Positions 44,763-53,837 of a DNA stretch of 64,000 bases are shown here, one piece after another. The first letter of the stretch is position 1. Every line of letters starts with the position of its first letter. Below the pieces are notes generated by a model, which did not search any database, was not told where the DNA came from, and saw only the letters and a program-made list of their open reading frames with translations. Source of the stretch: Hymenobacter siberiensis (lineage in GTDB: Bacteria > Bacteroidota > Bacteroidia > Cytophagales > Hymenobacteraceae); contig NZ_JAHLZY020000001.1 of NCBI RefSeq assembly GCF_018967865.2, forward strand, positions 558,001 to 622,000. Reading direction: 5' to 3'. The position numbers and the translations under genes were made by a program.

Positions 44763-44954
44763 TTACCATAATTTTTTTACTGAGTCTAAAATGAAAACCC
44801 GGTGAGTTTTCCCGGTTGATTAGCGGGTAAATAATGGAATAAGATAATAGATTGAGAAAAACGCAACCAATTCCGGAATTTTATTAATAATATTGCCATA
44901 TTTTCAATAGCTTGCCAGTCCATAAACCATTTTTGCCACCAAATTCCTGTTTGA

Positions 44955-46721
44955 ATGAAAGTAAATGTTTACGCCGCTGCGCTGAGTCTTTTGGGTCTTG
45001 CGCTCACCACTAATTCGGCCAGTGCCCAGGCACCCGCTCCCCACCGTACCTGTGCTTCGGTAGAAGTGCTGGCCGCCCAGCTCGCCGCCGACCCCGGCCT
45101 GGCTCAGCGCATGGCCGTCATCAACAGCCAGGCCGTGCAATTTGCCAAAAACAACCCGGCCACCAATGCCACTTCCGCCGTCACGCTCACCATTCCGGTG
45201 GTGGTGCACGTGCTGTACAGCACAACGGGCGAGAACATTTCTGATGCCCAGATTCAGTCGCAGATTGACGTGCTGAACGAGGACTACCACAAGCTGAACC
45301 CCGACTACACCAAAACCCCCAGCGCCTTCGCCGGCCAGGTGGCCGACGTGGGCATCCAGTTTGTGCTGGCCAAGCGCAACCCCAGTGGCCTCGCCACCAC
45401 GGGCATCGAGCGCAAAAGCAGCACCACCACCAGCTGGGGCACTGCCGATAAAATCAAGAAAGCCAGCACCGGCGGCCTCGACGCCTGGAACGCCAGCCAG
45501 TACCTCAACCTGTGGGTGGGCACCATTGGCGGTGGCATTCTGGGCTATGCGCAGTTTCCCGGCGGCGCGGCGGCTACCGACGGCGTCGTGATTTCGCCCG
45601 TGTACATCGGCCGCACCGGCACCGTGGCCGCGCCCTACAACCTGGGCCGCACCGCCAGCCACGAAGTGGGCCACTGGCTGAACCTGAATCACATCTGGGG
45701 CGATGACAACGGCGCCTGCACCGGCACTGATAACGTGGCCGACACCCCTAACCAGGGCGCTGAGAACTACGGTAAGCCCGTGTTCCCGCACGTATCGTGC
45801 TCGAACGGTCCCAACGGCGACATGTTCATGAACTACATGGACTACGTGGACGACAACGCCATGTTCATGTTCTCGACCGGCCAGAGCTCGCGCATGAACG
45901 CGCTGTTTGGCACCGGCGGGGCCCGCGTGGGCCTGCTCACCTCGCAGGGCGGCGTAGCCCCGAGCGGCGGCGGCGGCACCACGCCTCCCCCCACCGTTAC
46001 CTACTGCACCAGCAAGGGTGCCAGCGTAGCCTATGAGTATATCGACTACGTGAAGCTGGGCACCATTGCCCGCACCTCGGGCGCCGATGGCGGCTATTAC
46101 GACGGCACCGCACTGAGCACCAGCGTAGCCGCCGGCTCGGCCCAAACCATCAGCTTCTCGGCCGGCTTTGTGGGCACGGCCTACTCGGAGTACGTGAACG
46201 TGTACATCGACTACAACCAGAACGGCGTGTTCACCGATGCCGGTGAGCTGGTCGTATCGGCCGCCGCCAGCACGGCTGCTACCACCCGCACGGGCTCCTT
46301 CACGGTGCCCACCACGGCCAAAAGCGGCAACACCCGCATGCGCGTAGTGCTGAGCGATGCCAGCGCCACCACCAGCTGCGGCAGCTACAGTTACGGCGAA
46401 ACCGAGGACTACACCATCACCGTAACCGGTGGGGCCCGCCTCGATGCCACCACGGCCCGCACCAGCGGCACCACCGGCCTGGCCGACCAGTACACGCTGT
46501 ACCCCAACCCAGCCAGTAGCGTGCTGAGCATTGCCCGCCCGCTGAGCATGGACCCCGAGCAGGCCTTCTCGGTGCGCGTGTACGACGTGCGCGGCAGCGA
46601 AATCCAGGGCCTGTCCTTCGTGGATGGCCAGCTGAACGTGGCTTCGCTACGCGCCGGCATCTACACGCTGAGCGTGAGCGACGGCAGCAAAACCTCGCAC
46701 CAGCGCTTCGTGAAAGAATAG
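44955..46721 (+). CDS. Secreted M43-type zinc protease with GEVED and T9SS domains
   Basis: 588 aa. Signal peptide [17 protein letters not shown]...ASAQ. The M43 (pappalysin-like) protease domain spans about 75-320 with the extended zinc motif [11 protein letters not shown] (H236, E237, H240, H246) and the Met-turn MNYMDY. A Gly/Pro linker leads to a GEVED domain (about 345-490: [29 protein letters not shown]). The last 80 residues are a type A T9SS sorting domain ([43 protein letters not shown]). It is therefore exported by T9SS and attached to or released from the surface, where it cleaves proteins. The upstream region is AT-rich, and a strong terminator follows. Confidence 0.92.
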   Translation: MKVNVYAAALSLLGLALTTNSASAQAPAPHRTCASVEVLAAQLAADPGLAQRMAVINSQAVQFAKNNPATNATSAVTLTIPVVVHVLYSTTGENISDAQIQSQIDVLNEDYHKLNPDYTKTPSAFAGQVADVGIQFVLAKRNPSGLATTGIERKSSTTTSWGTADKIKKASTGGLDAWNASQYLNLWVGTIGGGILGYAQFPGGAAATDGVVISPVYIGRTGTVAAPYNLGRTASHEVGHWLNLNHIWGDDNGACTGTDNVADTPNQGAENYGKPVFPHVSCSNGPNGDMFMNYMDYVDDNAMFMFSTGQSSRMNALFGTGGARVGLLTSQGGVAPSGGGGTTPPPTVTYCTSKGASVAYEYIDYVKLGTIARTSGADGGYYDGTALSTSVAAGSAQTISFSAGFVGTAYSEYVNVYIDYNQNGVFTDAGELVVSAAASTAATTRTGSFTVPTTAKSGNTRMRVVLSDASATTSCGSYSYGETEDYTITVTGGARLDATTARTSGTTGLADQYTLYPNPASSVLSIARPLSMDPEQAFSVRVYDVRGSEIQGLSFVDGQLNVASLRAGIYTLSVSDGSKTSHQRFVKE

Positions 46722-46742
46722 CCTTTCTGCGCTACTGAAAAT

Positions 46743-46776
46743 AAAAGAGCCCCGGCCGGTTGGTCGGGGCTCTTTT
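46743..46776. terminator. Terminator after M43 protease gene
   Basis: AAAAGAGCCCCG pairs with CGGGGCTCTTTT; flanking A and T runs make it usable from both strands. Confidence 0.88.
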
Positions 46777-46820
46777 GTGTTGTAGCCTCTGTCAATAAAG
46801 AAAGAACATCATGTTGATAT

Positions 46821-46870
46821 GACCGTCATGCTGAGCGGAGTCGAAGCATCTCGCGTGCCACCATTAATAG
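46821..46870. repeat. Half copy of the GTCATGC-GAGCG palindrome
   Basis: GACCGTCATGCTGAGCGGAG continues with TCGAAGCATCTCGCGTGCC, one arm of the family seen complete at 49335-49438. The second arm is missing. Confidence 0.7.
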
Positions 46871-47012
46871 GCCAGCACCGCCGCCTTGTCGTTCTCAATG
46901 ACCACATTTACACCTTGCCTAGCGAACAAAAAGCTCACCTTGGTAGGTAACTCCGTGCACCTTGAAAAGCATGGCCCGGAACTCATACCACGTCGAACAA
47001 GACTTCGAAGCT

Positions 47013-47089
47013 GTTTAGAAAGTCCCCGAACGGTCATGCAGCGCGCAGCGCTGCATGACCGTTCGGGGACCTTTTGTGACTTTCTAAAC
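47013..47089. repeat. Perfect palindrome with 23-bp arms
   Basis: The core 47022-47070 has arms GTCCCCGAACGGTCATGCAG (extended to 23 bp) around three bases; outer arms GTTTAGAAAGT/ACTTTCTAAAC pair further out. It shares the ACGGTCATGC part with the dispersed palindrome family. It lies at the end of the DUF1016 remnant. Confidence 0.8.
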
Positions 47090-47371
47090 AACTCCAATGT
47101 ATTCCAGGTAAAAATCACGCATGTACCATAGGTTGCGGGACGAAAACCCGCTCATGCCCACAAACTCCATTTGCAGGTCGTGCGCCAGGTTCTCGACTAC
47201 GCCTTTGCCCCAGCCGTGCTGTTGCTGGCGCTCGGCAATGAGTTGGCCCAGGTCCTATTAGAGCTGGATTTGCTGTTGATTGACTTGCCGCAAGGCTTGG
47301 TACTGGGCTTCGCGAACGCGCTGTTTCACGGCAGTGAGCAGCTGGTGGTAGTCGGGAGCGGTAGGATTCAT
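47090..47371 (-). pseudogene. DUF1016 (YhcG-like) nuclease N-terminal remnant
   Basis: The minus strand from 47371 reads MNPTAPDYHQLLTAVKQRVR and EAQYQALRQVNQQQIQL, the usual start of DUF1016/PDDEXK YhcG-like proteins. Two stop codons in a row (TAA TAG, 47255-47260) interrupt it. In the same frame the family text resumes: QLIAERQQQHGWGKGVV, then ENLAHDLQMEFVGMSGFSS and RNLWYMRDFYLEYIG, before the palindrome. The nuclease domain is absent. A relic of a restriction-like or mobile-element gene. Confidence 0.75.
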
Positions 47372-47590
47372 GGCTGGAAGATACGCTTGGCGCTTGAATC
47401 GATAATGACGCGCTTTTGAGGGAAAAGGCCAGCCCTGTTCTCCCGTCCCGGCCGCCACGTCGGCCGCTGGCGGAGCAATGGCCCTCATGTACTTCGGGCT
47501 TCGCGGGCAGGGAAGGTGCAGCGGCACAGCTCCGCCGAACCCAGACCGTCCATAACCTTTTCCTAACCTCCCCGGTAAGCAAAAGCCCGT

Positions 47591-47598
47591 TAGCTTCG
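47591..47598 (+). promoter_or_regulatory. -7-like box close to the sixA start
   Basis: TAGCTTCG ends five bases before the ATG at 47604. The identical octamer precedes the HD/Pycsar gene. A one-base departure from TAnnTTTG. Confidence 0.35.
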
Positions 47599-47603
47599 TC
47601 CCC

Positions 47604-48098
47604 ATGAAAACCCTCTATCTCCTTCGCCACGCCAAATCCAGCTGGAGCTTCGATGAGCTCAGCGACCAGGAGCGCCCCCTCAACGACCGGGGCCGCGACG
47701 ATGCCCCCCTCATGGGTCAGGCCCTGGCCAAGCGCCGCATTTGCCCCGATATCGTGGTGAGCTCGCCGGCCGTGCGCGCCATGAACACCGCCGTGCTGGT
47801 GGCCCGCGAAATGCAGTACCCGCACGATAAAATCAAGGTCGAGCCCGGCATTTACGGGGCCGACGTAGACGATTTCCTCGCCATTATCAAAGACTTGCCC
47901 GATTCGGCTGCCTCGGCCCTGGTGGTGGGCCACAACCCCACCATCACCGAAACGGCCAACGAGCTTTCGCCCTCCAGCCTCAACGAAATGCCCACCGCCG
48001 CCGTGGTCTGCCTGCGCTTCGCCTGCGAGCACTGGGCCGAAGTGAGCAAGGTGAACGCCGAGTTTTATTTCTACGACTACCCGCGCAACGCGGAGTAG
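47604..48098 (+). CDS. sixA: SixA-like phosphohistidine phosphatase
   Basis: 164 aa histidine phosphatase of the SixA type. The catalytic motif is LRHAKSSW with His 9; the second conserved His is H110 in VVGHNPTITE, and SSPAVRAMNTA carries the substrate-binding Arg. SixA removes phosphate from phosphohistidine domains in phosphorelays or the nitrogen PTS. No kinase is adjacent, so the partner is unknown. An IS4 element has inserted immediately downstream; its target duplication starts inside the stop codon (TAG at 48096-48098) and leaves the gene intact. Confidence 0.88.
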   Translation: MKTLYLLRHAKSSWSFDELSDQERPLNDRGRDDAPLMGQALAKRRICPDIVVSSPAVRAMNTAVLVAREMQYPHDKIKVEPGIYGADVDDFLAIIKDLPDSAASALVVGHNPTITETANELSPSSLNEMPTAAVVCLRFACEHWAEVSKVNAEFYFYDYPRNAE

Positions 48099-49318
48099 GG
48101 TTTGGGTACTCTACCCTACTATTTTTAGTAATTGATTTTTAGCAAGTTGCCTCGTAATCCAGTTCAGTAGCGTTTCAACCAAGCGGGCCAATGGGTCCTC
48201 GGGCAGGGTCAGCGGGCGGGCGAGTTGGCGGAGCAGATTGAGGCCGTGGCGGCTCAGGCTGGCGGCCCGGTAGCCGTGGTTTTTGCGGGCAATGGGCTGG
48301 CGGCCGCCGTGGGCGGCCGCGCCCACGCCCAGACAAAACGCGTAGGCCAGGCTGACCAGGGCCACGAGCTTGCGCAGCTTTTGGAAACAGCGCAAGTGGG
48401 TGGCTTCCAGGTTAAAGCCCCGCCCTTTCAGATTTTGAAAGCATTGCTCAATCGTCCAGCGCTTGGCATAGAGTTGCTCGAGGTGGTTCAGACCGGCCGT
48501 GGCAAACAGGAAGACAAACGCGTCCGCCGCCACGGCCTTGACCCAGACCTGCCCCCAGACTCCGTCGACCTGCACGTGGGCGAAGCGGCGCACCTGCCCC
48601 GGCACCAGGCCCAGGTCGGCCACGGCCTGCCGCCGGCCGTCGGCGTGGGTCAGGCAGTGGTGCTTGGGCAGGCGCATGACAAAATTAAGCCCATTGTCTT
48701 TGAGCCACTTGAACCACGCATGGCCGACAAATTCCCGGTCGCCCACGACCAGGCCGATGCGGTCTTTGCCCAGCAAGGCCAGGCACTTTTCGAGCACCGC
48801 GATGCGGTCGGCGGCGTTGGAGTTGCCGCTGCGGTTGTCGAGCAGGTGCCAATAAAGGGGCACGTGGACCTCGCCCGTGCCGACGGTGACGAGCAGGATG
48901 TTCACTTGGCACTGGCCGAAGTCCCACTCCGTGCGGTCGAGGCATAAGCGCAGCTTGCCCTGCGCAGGCAACAAACTCAGTAAAATCCTGGCCACCAGTA
49001 CGTAATTGAGGTCTACTTCGCGGAAAAAGTCCTGAATGCGCGTTTCGTTCGAGGCGGGCTTGGCCGCGTCATTGAGGTGCTGGGCCACCTCGCCGAATTG
49101 CACGTTGCGGCTCTTTATCAGGCCAAGAATAAACTGGCCCACAAACTTTTGGCGGGACAAGTGGCCCACAAACGGGGCCTGCTGCAAAAGCGTCGTAATT
49201 TTAGCGGCGAAGTGTTGCTTCACGGGGCAGAACGGGTTTTTGGTGGTGTCGTAACCCCAAAGGTCGGGCTGCCCCGTTTTTGTACCTGAAAAATAGTAGG
49301 GTAGAGTAGGGTTTGGGT
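48097..49318. mobile_element. IS4-family insertion sequence with 11-bp target duplication
   Basis: The element itself is 48108-49307 (1200 bp), bounded by perfect 19-bp inverted repeats ACTCTACCCTACTATTTTT. It is flanked by the direct repeat AGGGTTTGGGT at 48097-48107 and 49308-49318, an 11-bp target duplication as expected for IS4. Intact ends and duplication indicate a recent insertion. Confidence 0.92.
48111..49223 (-). CDS. IS4-family transposase
   Basis: 370 aa from a GTG start (VKQHFAAKITTLL). The DDE triad context is intact: CLDRTEWDFG, VVGDREFVGHAW, and the YREK-type motif YAKRWTIEQCFQNLKGR. The frame stays open past the left end of the element to 49343 (outside the IS), but that part is chance. 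The stop codon lies inside the terminal repeat at 48111-48113. Because ends, duplication and motifs are intact, the element is probably active. Confidence 0.88.
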   Translation of the reverse strand: MKQHFAAKITTLLQQAPFVGHLSRQKFVGQFILGLIKSRNVQFGEVAQHLNDAAKPASNETRIQDFFREVDLNYVLVARILLSLLPAQGKLRLCLDRTEWDFGQCQVNILLVTVGTGEVHVPLYWHLLDNRSGNSNAADRIAVLEKCLALLGKDRIGLVVGDREFVGHAWFKWLKDNGLNFVMRLPKHHCLTHADGRRQAVADLGLVPGQVRRFAHVQVDGVWGQVWVKAVAADAFVFLFATAGLNHLEQLYAKRWTIEQCFQNLKGRGFNLEATHLRCFQKLRKLVALVSLAYAFCLGVGAAAHGGRQPIARKNHGYRAASLSRHGLNLLRQLARPLTLPEDPLARLVETLLNWITRQLAKNQLLKIVG

Positions 49319-49334
49319 TGAACGAATTTAACAG

Positions 49335-49438
49335 AACGGTCATGCCGAGCGCAGCCGAGGCATCTCGCGTGTAGAGCAGTAACCCAATCGCTGCAACGAT
49401 GCGAGCGAGATGCCTCGGCTGCGCTCGGCATGACCGTT
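49335..49438. repeat. Dispersed palindrome, GTCATGC-GAGCG family, copy 2
   Basis: Perfect 34-bp arms starting AACGGTCATGCCGAGCGCAG and continuing CCGAGGCATCTCGC; about 36 bp separate them. It lies between the IS4 element and ppk1. Confidence 0.85.
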
Positions 49439-49487
49439 GTGCTTTCTTTTTCCGTTAAACGCTTGGTTCACCAACCCGCATAATCAA

Positions 49488-51569
49488 TTGAAAACCCTTT
49501 CCCGTGACCTGAGCTGGCTGCGTTTCAACGCCCGCGTATTGCAGGAAGCCCAGTGCCCCACCGTGCCGCTGCTGGAGCGCCTCAAATTTCTGGCTATTTT
49601 CAGCAGCAACCTCGACGAGTTTTTTAAGGTGCGCGTGGCCACGTTGCGGCGGCTGACGAAGCTCAAAAAGAAAACCCGCGCCAAGCTCGGCGAAAGCCCC
49701 AAGCGGCAGCTGAAAGAAGTGCTGGCCGAAGTGGCGCGGCAGCAGCAGGAATTCGGGGCCACGTTCCGCGAGCAGCTGCTGCCCGAGCTCAACCGCCGCC
49801 GCATTCACCTGCTCACCGAGGCCACCCTCACCGACCAGCAGCGCGAGTGGACGGCCCGCTACTTTGCCGAAAACGTGCGCGACCTGCTCTCGCCCATGGT
49901 GCTCGATGACACCCTGCACCACCTCTTTCTCAAGGACCAGGCCGTTTACCTCACCTTCTTCCTCAGCCAGCCCCACGCCGCCGCTGGCAAAGCCAAAAGA
50001 CGGCCCGACGATGAGCGGGTGCTGATAATGGAGCTGCCTACCAAGCGCCATGGCAGCCGCTTCGTGCGCCTGCCCGACGAAGGCGAGGAGCGCTACGTAC
50101 TGTTTCTGGACGATGTGATTCGGGTGGGCGCGGCCAGTCTGTTTCCGGCCTATCAGCAGGTCGAAGTGAATGCCATTAAGCTCTCGCGCGATGCCGAGCT
50201 GGATATCGAGGAAGAGGTTTCGGGCGATTTGATGGAGAAAATCCGCAGCAGCCTGGCCAAGCGCGCCACCGGCTTCCCCGCTCGCCTGCTCTTCGACCCC
50301 GAAATGCCCCGGGAAGTGCTGCGCGCCATCAGGCAGAAAACCGGCATCACCGACGAGGAGCTGGTGGAGGGCAGCCGCTACCACAACTTCCGCGATTTCT
50401 TCGGCTTTCCCGATTTCGGCGAGGCCGATTTTCACTACCCGCCCCGGCCCGCGCTGCCGCACCCCACGCTGCCGCGCACGGGCAGTCTGCTGGCCGTCAT
50501 CGGCGCGCGCGACCACCTGCTGCACCCGCCCTACCAGTCGTTCGACTACGTGACGCGCCTGCTGCGCGAAGCCGCCACCGACCCGCGCGTGGCCGTCATC
50601 AACATCACGCTCTACCGCGTGGCCAGCAAAAGCGCTGTGGTGAAAGCCCTGCTCAAAGCCGCCAAAAGCGGTAAGCAGGTGACGGTGGTAATGGAGTTGA
50701 AAGCGCGGTTTGACGAAGAGTCCAACCTCTTTTGGGCCGATAAGCTGAAGCGGGCCGGGGTGCACGTCATCTTCACCCCGCCCGAGCTCAAGGTACACAG
50801 CAAGCTCCTGGTCATCGTGCGCCGCGAGGCCGACGAAACCACGCGCCGCTACGGCTACTTCAGCACCGGCAACTTCAACGAAAGCACCAGCGAGCTCTAC
50901 ACCGACCACGGCCTGTTTACGGCCGATGAGCGCCTGACCGAAGAGGTTGCCGCCGTGTTTGAGTACCTGCGCGACCAAAGCGTGGTGCCCGAGCTGCAGC
51001 AGCTGCTGGTGGCTCCCTTCGGCCTGCGCCCCAGCCTGAACGCGCTCATCGACTACGAAATCAAGCAGGCCAAAAAGGGCCGTGAGGCCTATATCATCCT
51101 CAAAGTGAATGCCGTGGAGGACGAAGGTATGATTGCCAAGCTCTACGAAGCCAGCCACGCCGGCGTGCGCGTCGAGCTCATTGTGCGCGGCATTGGCCGG
51201 CTGGTGCCCGGCCAGTCCGGCTTCAGCGAAAACATCAGCCAGCGCGGCCTCGTCGACCGCTTTCTGGAGCACAGCCGGGTTTACGTCTTTGGCCACGGCG
51301 GTGAGGAAAAAGTCTACGTCTCGTCTGCCGACTGGATGACTCGTAACCTCGACCGCCGCGTGGAAGTAGCCTTCCCCATCCTCGATGAAAGCCTGCGGGC
51401 CGAAGTGCGCCAGTTGCTCGATTTTCAGCGCAACGACAACGTGAAGGCCCGCGATTTTGAGAATGACTATATCCCAGCGCTGGAAGGGGAGAAGCCTATG
51501 CACGCGCAGGAGGCCACCTACGCGTGGCTGAAGGGCCTGAAGCGCCGCCAAGCAAAGGGTGTAAGGTAA
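49488..51569 (+). CDS. ppk1: Polyphosphate kinase 1
   Basis: 693 aa, normal for PPK1. It makes polyphosphate from ATP. The four-domain plan is visible: N-terminal LSRDLSWLRFNARVLQEA and IFSSNLDEFFKVRV, the head domain, then the two phospholipase-D-like catalytic domains with KVHSKLLVI (phospho-His), FSTGNFNESTSELYTDHGLFT, LEHSRVYVFGHGG (second His) and SADWMTRNLDRRVEV. The start is a TTG codon (LKTLSRDLSW); another TTG lies 17 codons upstream, and no ATG suits. A palindromic repeat occupies the space upstream. Confidence 0.92.
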   Translation: MKTLSRDLSWLRFNARVLQEAQCPTVPLLERLKFLAIFSSNLDEFFKVRVATLRRLTKLKKKTRAKLGESPKRQLKEVLAEVARQQQEFGATFREQLLPELNRRRIHLLTEATLTDQQREWTARYFAENVRDLLSPMVLDDTLHHLFLKDQAVYLTFFLSQPHAAAGKAKRRPDDERVLIMELPTKRHGSRFVRLPDEGEERYVLFLDDVIRVGAASLFPAYQQVEVNAIKLSRDAELDIEEEVSGDLMEKIRSSLAKRATGFPARLLFDPEMPREVLRAIRQKTGITDEELVEGSRYHNFRDFFGFPDFGEADFHYPPRPALPHPTLPRTGSLLAVIGARDHLLHPPYQSFDYVTRLLREAATDPRVAVINITLYRVASKSAVVKALLKAAKSGKQVTVVMELKARFDEESNLFWADKLKRAGVHVIFTPPELKVHSKLLVIVRREADETTRRYGYFSTGNFNESTSELYTDHGLFTADERLTEEVAAVFEYLRDQSVVPELQQLLVAPFGLRPSLNALIDYEIKQAKKGREAYIILKVNAVEDEGMIAKLYEASHAGVRVELIVRGIGRLVPGQSGFSENISQRGLVDRFLEHSRVYVFGHGGEEKVYVSSADWMTRNLDRRVEVAFPILDESLRAEVRQLLDFQRNDNVKARDFENDYIPALEGEKPMHAQEATYAWLKGLKRRQAKGVR

Positions 51570-51572
51570 GCG

Positions 51573-52225
51573 CTACTTCCGGCGGCGCGCGGCCTTTTGC
51601 AGCAGCTTTTTGGGCGGCACGATGAACAGGTCCAGGCTGGCGTAGGGCGTGCCGCCGAGCTGGCTGTCGATGAGGCGGTCGCGGGTGTTGTTGGTGCGGT
51701 CGAAGGCGTTGAGCTGGTAGTTATAGCGGTAGCCGGCCTCAATGCCCGTCCAGAGGAAGAAGAGGAGCTCACGCTCGTAGCGCAGGCGGAATTTCAGGTC
51801 AATCTGGCGCAGCTCCAGCGAGGTGACTTTGGAGTTGTTGGGCGCGGCGCAGGCATTGCGCAGCTTGATATTGTAGTTATTGCTGGCCACCTCGTAGCCG
51901 GCAAACAGCAGCGCGTTGGACGACAGGTTGCGCCGCACCAGCACCCGGGCCGGAAACAGCGCCTCTACGCCCCAGCGCGGATTAAACGTGCGGTTGTACA
52001 CGATGACTGGGTAGAGGCTCTGGCGGCCCAGGTTGTAGCCCAGCTGCACCCCGATGCCCCAGGCAAACGTGGAGCTGCGCTTCCAGCCGTAGATGAATTC
52101 GGAAGTGACTTTTAGGTAGTCGCTCACGCTAAGCTCGTCGGAATTGTAGTCGCCGTTGAGCTCGGTTTTGGCGCGGAACAGGTACCAGTGCACCGCGTCC
52201 ACGGGCCGAATCACGGCCGTGTACT
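51573..52225 (-). pseudogene. C-terminal part of an outer-membrane protein gene split by IS3
   Basis: 213 codons open, from about 52214 to 51573, continuing the gene whose start lies at 53831. The text is barrel-like (WGIGVQLGYNLGRQSLYPVI, NPRWGVEALFPARVLVRRNL, LWTGIEAGYRYNYQL) and ends with a basic tail (PPKKLLQKAARRRK), resembling DUF6268-type outer-membrane proteins. It has no start of its own that makes sense. Removing the IS plus one 3-bp duplication would leave the halves one base out of frame, so another small change must exist at the junction. Confidence 0.75.
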
Positions 52226-52259
52226 ACTCCCCAAAAACTGGACAGTTTAGCGGGGCTTG

Positions 52260-53123
52260 TTAAGTAATATTGTTATGATTGAATGTTGTGTTGGTTTGGT
52301 AGACGTGGGCGGGCGTTTGGCCCCCGAGACTTTGATGGGGTCGGCGATGATTGTAGTAGGCAAAGTACGCGGTTAATTGCTGGTGCAGATGCTGGCCGTC
52401 ATCGGCCGGGATAAGATAGATATGTTCCCATTTGACCGTGCGCCAGAGGCGTTCGATGAAGGCATTGTCGGTGGCGCGGCCGCGGCCGTCGCGGCTGATG
52501 CGGCAGCCGGCGTCCAGCAAAGCTTGTTCGTAGGCGAGGCTGGTGAACCGGCTGCCCTGGTCGGAGTTGAAGATGTAGGGAGCCGGAGCATGGCGCAACG
52601 CATCGGCCAGGGCTTGCAGGCAAAAGCCCACGTCGAGCGTGTTGGAGAGCTGCCAGCTGAGCACGTAGCGCGAGTGCCAGTCGAGCACGGCGGCCAGATA
52701 GAGAAAGCCCTTGGCCATGGGCACGTACGTGATGTCGGTACTCCATACCTCATTCGGGGCGGTGGCCGGGCGGTCCCGCAGTAGGTACGGGTAGGGTGTA
52801 ACGCCTTGACCAGGAATGGACAAGCGCGGTTTGGAATAAATCGGCTCGTGGCCCATCAGGCGCACGAGGCGGCGCACGCGCTTGGCATTGACGGCGTGGC
52901 CGGCCAGGCGCAGGTGGTCGCGCAGGCCGAGCACTCCTTTGAAGTTGTGGTCGGTAAACTCCTCATCGAGCAGGCGCATGAGCTCCAGGTTGTAAGCACT
53001 TTCTCCGCAGGGCTGGTAGTAGAAGCTGCTGCGGGCCAGGCCCAGGGCTTGGCAGCGAGCGGCGACCGAGCTACCGGCCGGGTCCGAGGCCTGAACCAGG
53101 ACCCGTTGTTGGGCCGTGCTCAT
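52260..53123 (-). CDS. IS3-family transposase OrfB
   Basis: 287 aa integrase-type DDE protein. Landmarks: the HTH_21-like segment CRISRDGRG is late; the DDE triad is in WSTDITYVPMAKGFLYLAAV, FNSDQGSRFTS and ERLWRTVKWEHIYL. Its ATG overlaps the end of orfA by four bases (ATGA). A run of eight A on the coding strand (53134-53141) just upstream is a likely -1 slippage site that would fuse OrfA and OrfB into the active transposase, as usual in IS3. Confidence 0.9.
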   Translation of the reverse strand: MSTAQQRVLVQASDPAGSSVAARCQALGLARSSFYYQPCGESAYNLELMRLLDEEFTDHNFKGVLGLRDHLRLAGHAVNAKRVRRLVRLMGHEPIYSKPRLSIPGQGVTPYPYLLRDRPATAPNEVWSTDITYVPMAKGFLYLAAVLDWHSRYVLSWQLSNTLDVGFCLQALADALRHAPAPYIFNSDQGSRFTSLAYEQALLDAGCRISRDGRGRATDNAFIERLWRTVKWEHIYLIPADDGQHLHQQLTAYFAYYNHRRPHQSLGGQTPAHVYQTNTTFNHNNIT

Positions 53124-53404
53124 CGGGGTAGCGTTTTTTTTAGCAGCGCGTTTTCCATTTGCAACCGACCGATGGCCGCGTAGAGGGGCTCGACGTCGGG
53201 TAAGGGCGTGCCGGCCGCAGGCGCTTCGGTGAAAACCTGGGTGGCCTGCTCACGCAGTTGCAGCTTCCAACGGGTGATTTGAGCGGTAGCCAATTGGTAG
53301 TGAGCGGCCAGCTCGGCCAATGGCTGGCGCTCGGTGAGGGCGGCTAGCGCCACCTCCGCTTTGAACTCGGCCGTATAGCGACGGCGGGTGCGTTTTGGGG
53401 TCAT
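53120..53404 (-). CDS. IS3-family OrfA
   Basis: 94 aa. It begins MTPKRTRRRYTAEFKAEVALAA and has a helix-turn-helix (LAELAAHYQLATAQITRWK) followed by a leucine-zipper-like helix (LYAAIGRLQMENALLKKTL), the standard IS3 OrfA plan for DNA-end recognition and dimerisation. Confidence 0.9.
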   Translation of the reverse strand: MTPKRTRRRYTAEFKAEVALAALTERQPLAELAAHYQLATAQITRWKLQLREQATQVFTEAPAAGTPLPDVEPLYAAIGRLQMENALLKKTLPR

Positions 53405-53450
53405 AATCGAGCTAAGCTAGCCCGCTTAACCTGTCCAGCTTTTGGGGAGT

Positions 53451-53831
53451 ACTACAGCTGAACTGGAACTCCTGCCGGTCGTAGTTCAGGCCCAGAATCA
53501 GCTTGAGGTGCGGGTGGTTGAGCAGCGGCGCGTAGGCCTTGATAACGAGGTTGGCGTTTTTGCTAACGGTGGTGTTGTAGTCGCCCACCCCACCCACGGC
53601 CGTGCTGCGCAGGGTGAAGTTGCCCGGAATCCGTTCGTATTTTATAATCAGGCCCTTGCTCGGGCCCATGCCCACCACCTGCGAGTTGGCGAACGTCTGG
53701 CCGTCGGTGCGGCCCAGGCCCATCGTGTCGAGCGGCGCGGGCGGCGGGTACACGGGAATATCCTGCGCGGTGGCTCGGCCCAAACCCAGCAGTAGCAGGC
53801 CACCCAAACGAAGAAAACGCACCTGCATCAT
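53451..53831 (-). pseudogene. N-terminal part of an outer-membrane protein gene split by IS3
   Basis: The gene starts at 53831 with signal peptide MMQVRFLRLGGLLLLGLG ending in ATAQ. About 126 codons of barrel-like sequence follow (YERIPGNFTLRSTAVGGVGDYN, HLKLILGLNYDRQEFQFS) before the IS at 53453. The continuation is at 52225-51573. The open frame runs 13 codons into the IS. Intact, the product would have been about 340 residues, probably of the DUF6268 outer-membrane family. Confidence 0.78.
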
Positions 53832-53837
53832 AACAGA

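Larger units (their letters stand above)
46722..47603. other. 882-bp repeat-rich region without intact genes
   Basis: It holds the terminator at 46743-46776, half of a dispersed palindrome at 46821-46870, a perfect palindrome at 47022-47070, and a DUF1016 remnant on the minus strand (about 47090-47371). The stretch 46864-47010 has a short minus-strand frame ending in VVIENDKAAVLAY that I cannot assign. Confidence 0.6.
52223..53453 (-). mobile_element. IS3-family insertion sequence
   Basis: The element spans 52226-53450 (1225 bp). Its ends are ACTCCCCAAAAACTGGACAG and, inverted, ACTCCCCAAAAGCTGGACAG, with further matches inward. ACT occurs directly at 52223-52225 and 53451-53453 as a likely 3-bp target duplication. 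Two overlapping transposase frames (orfA 53120-53404, orfB 52260-53123) are intact. It interrupts a minus-strand outer-membrane protein gene. Confidence 0.88.

Noticed and set aside
46864..47118. 84-codon minus-strand frame in the repeat-rich gap
   Set aside because: It runs through the 47022 palindrome and repeat flanks; only its end (VVIENDKAAVLAY) looks protein-like and no family could be assigned.
49224..49343. Upstream extension of the IS4 transposase to an ATG at 49343
   Set aside because: That start lies outside the element's terminal repeat and target duplication, so it cannot be part of the transposon's own gene.
49455..51551. 698-codon minus-strand open frame within ppk1
   Set aside because: Antisense shadow of a well-conserved enzyme gene; no signal, motif or domain in its translation.
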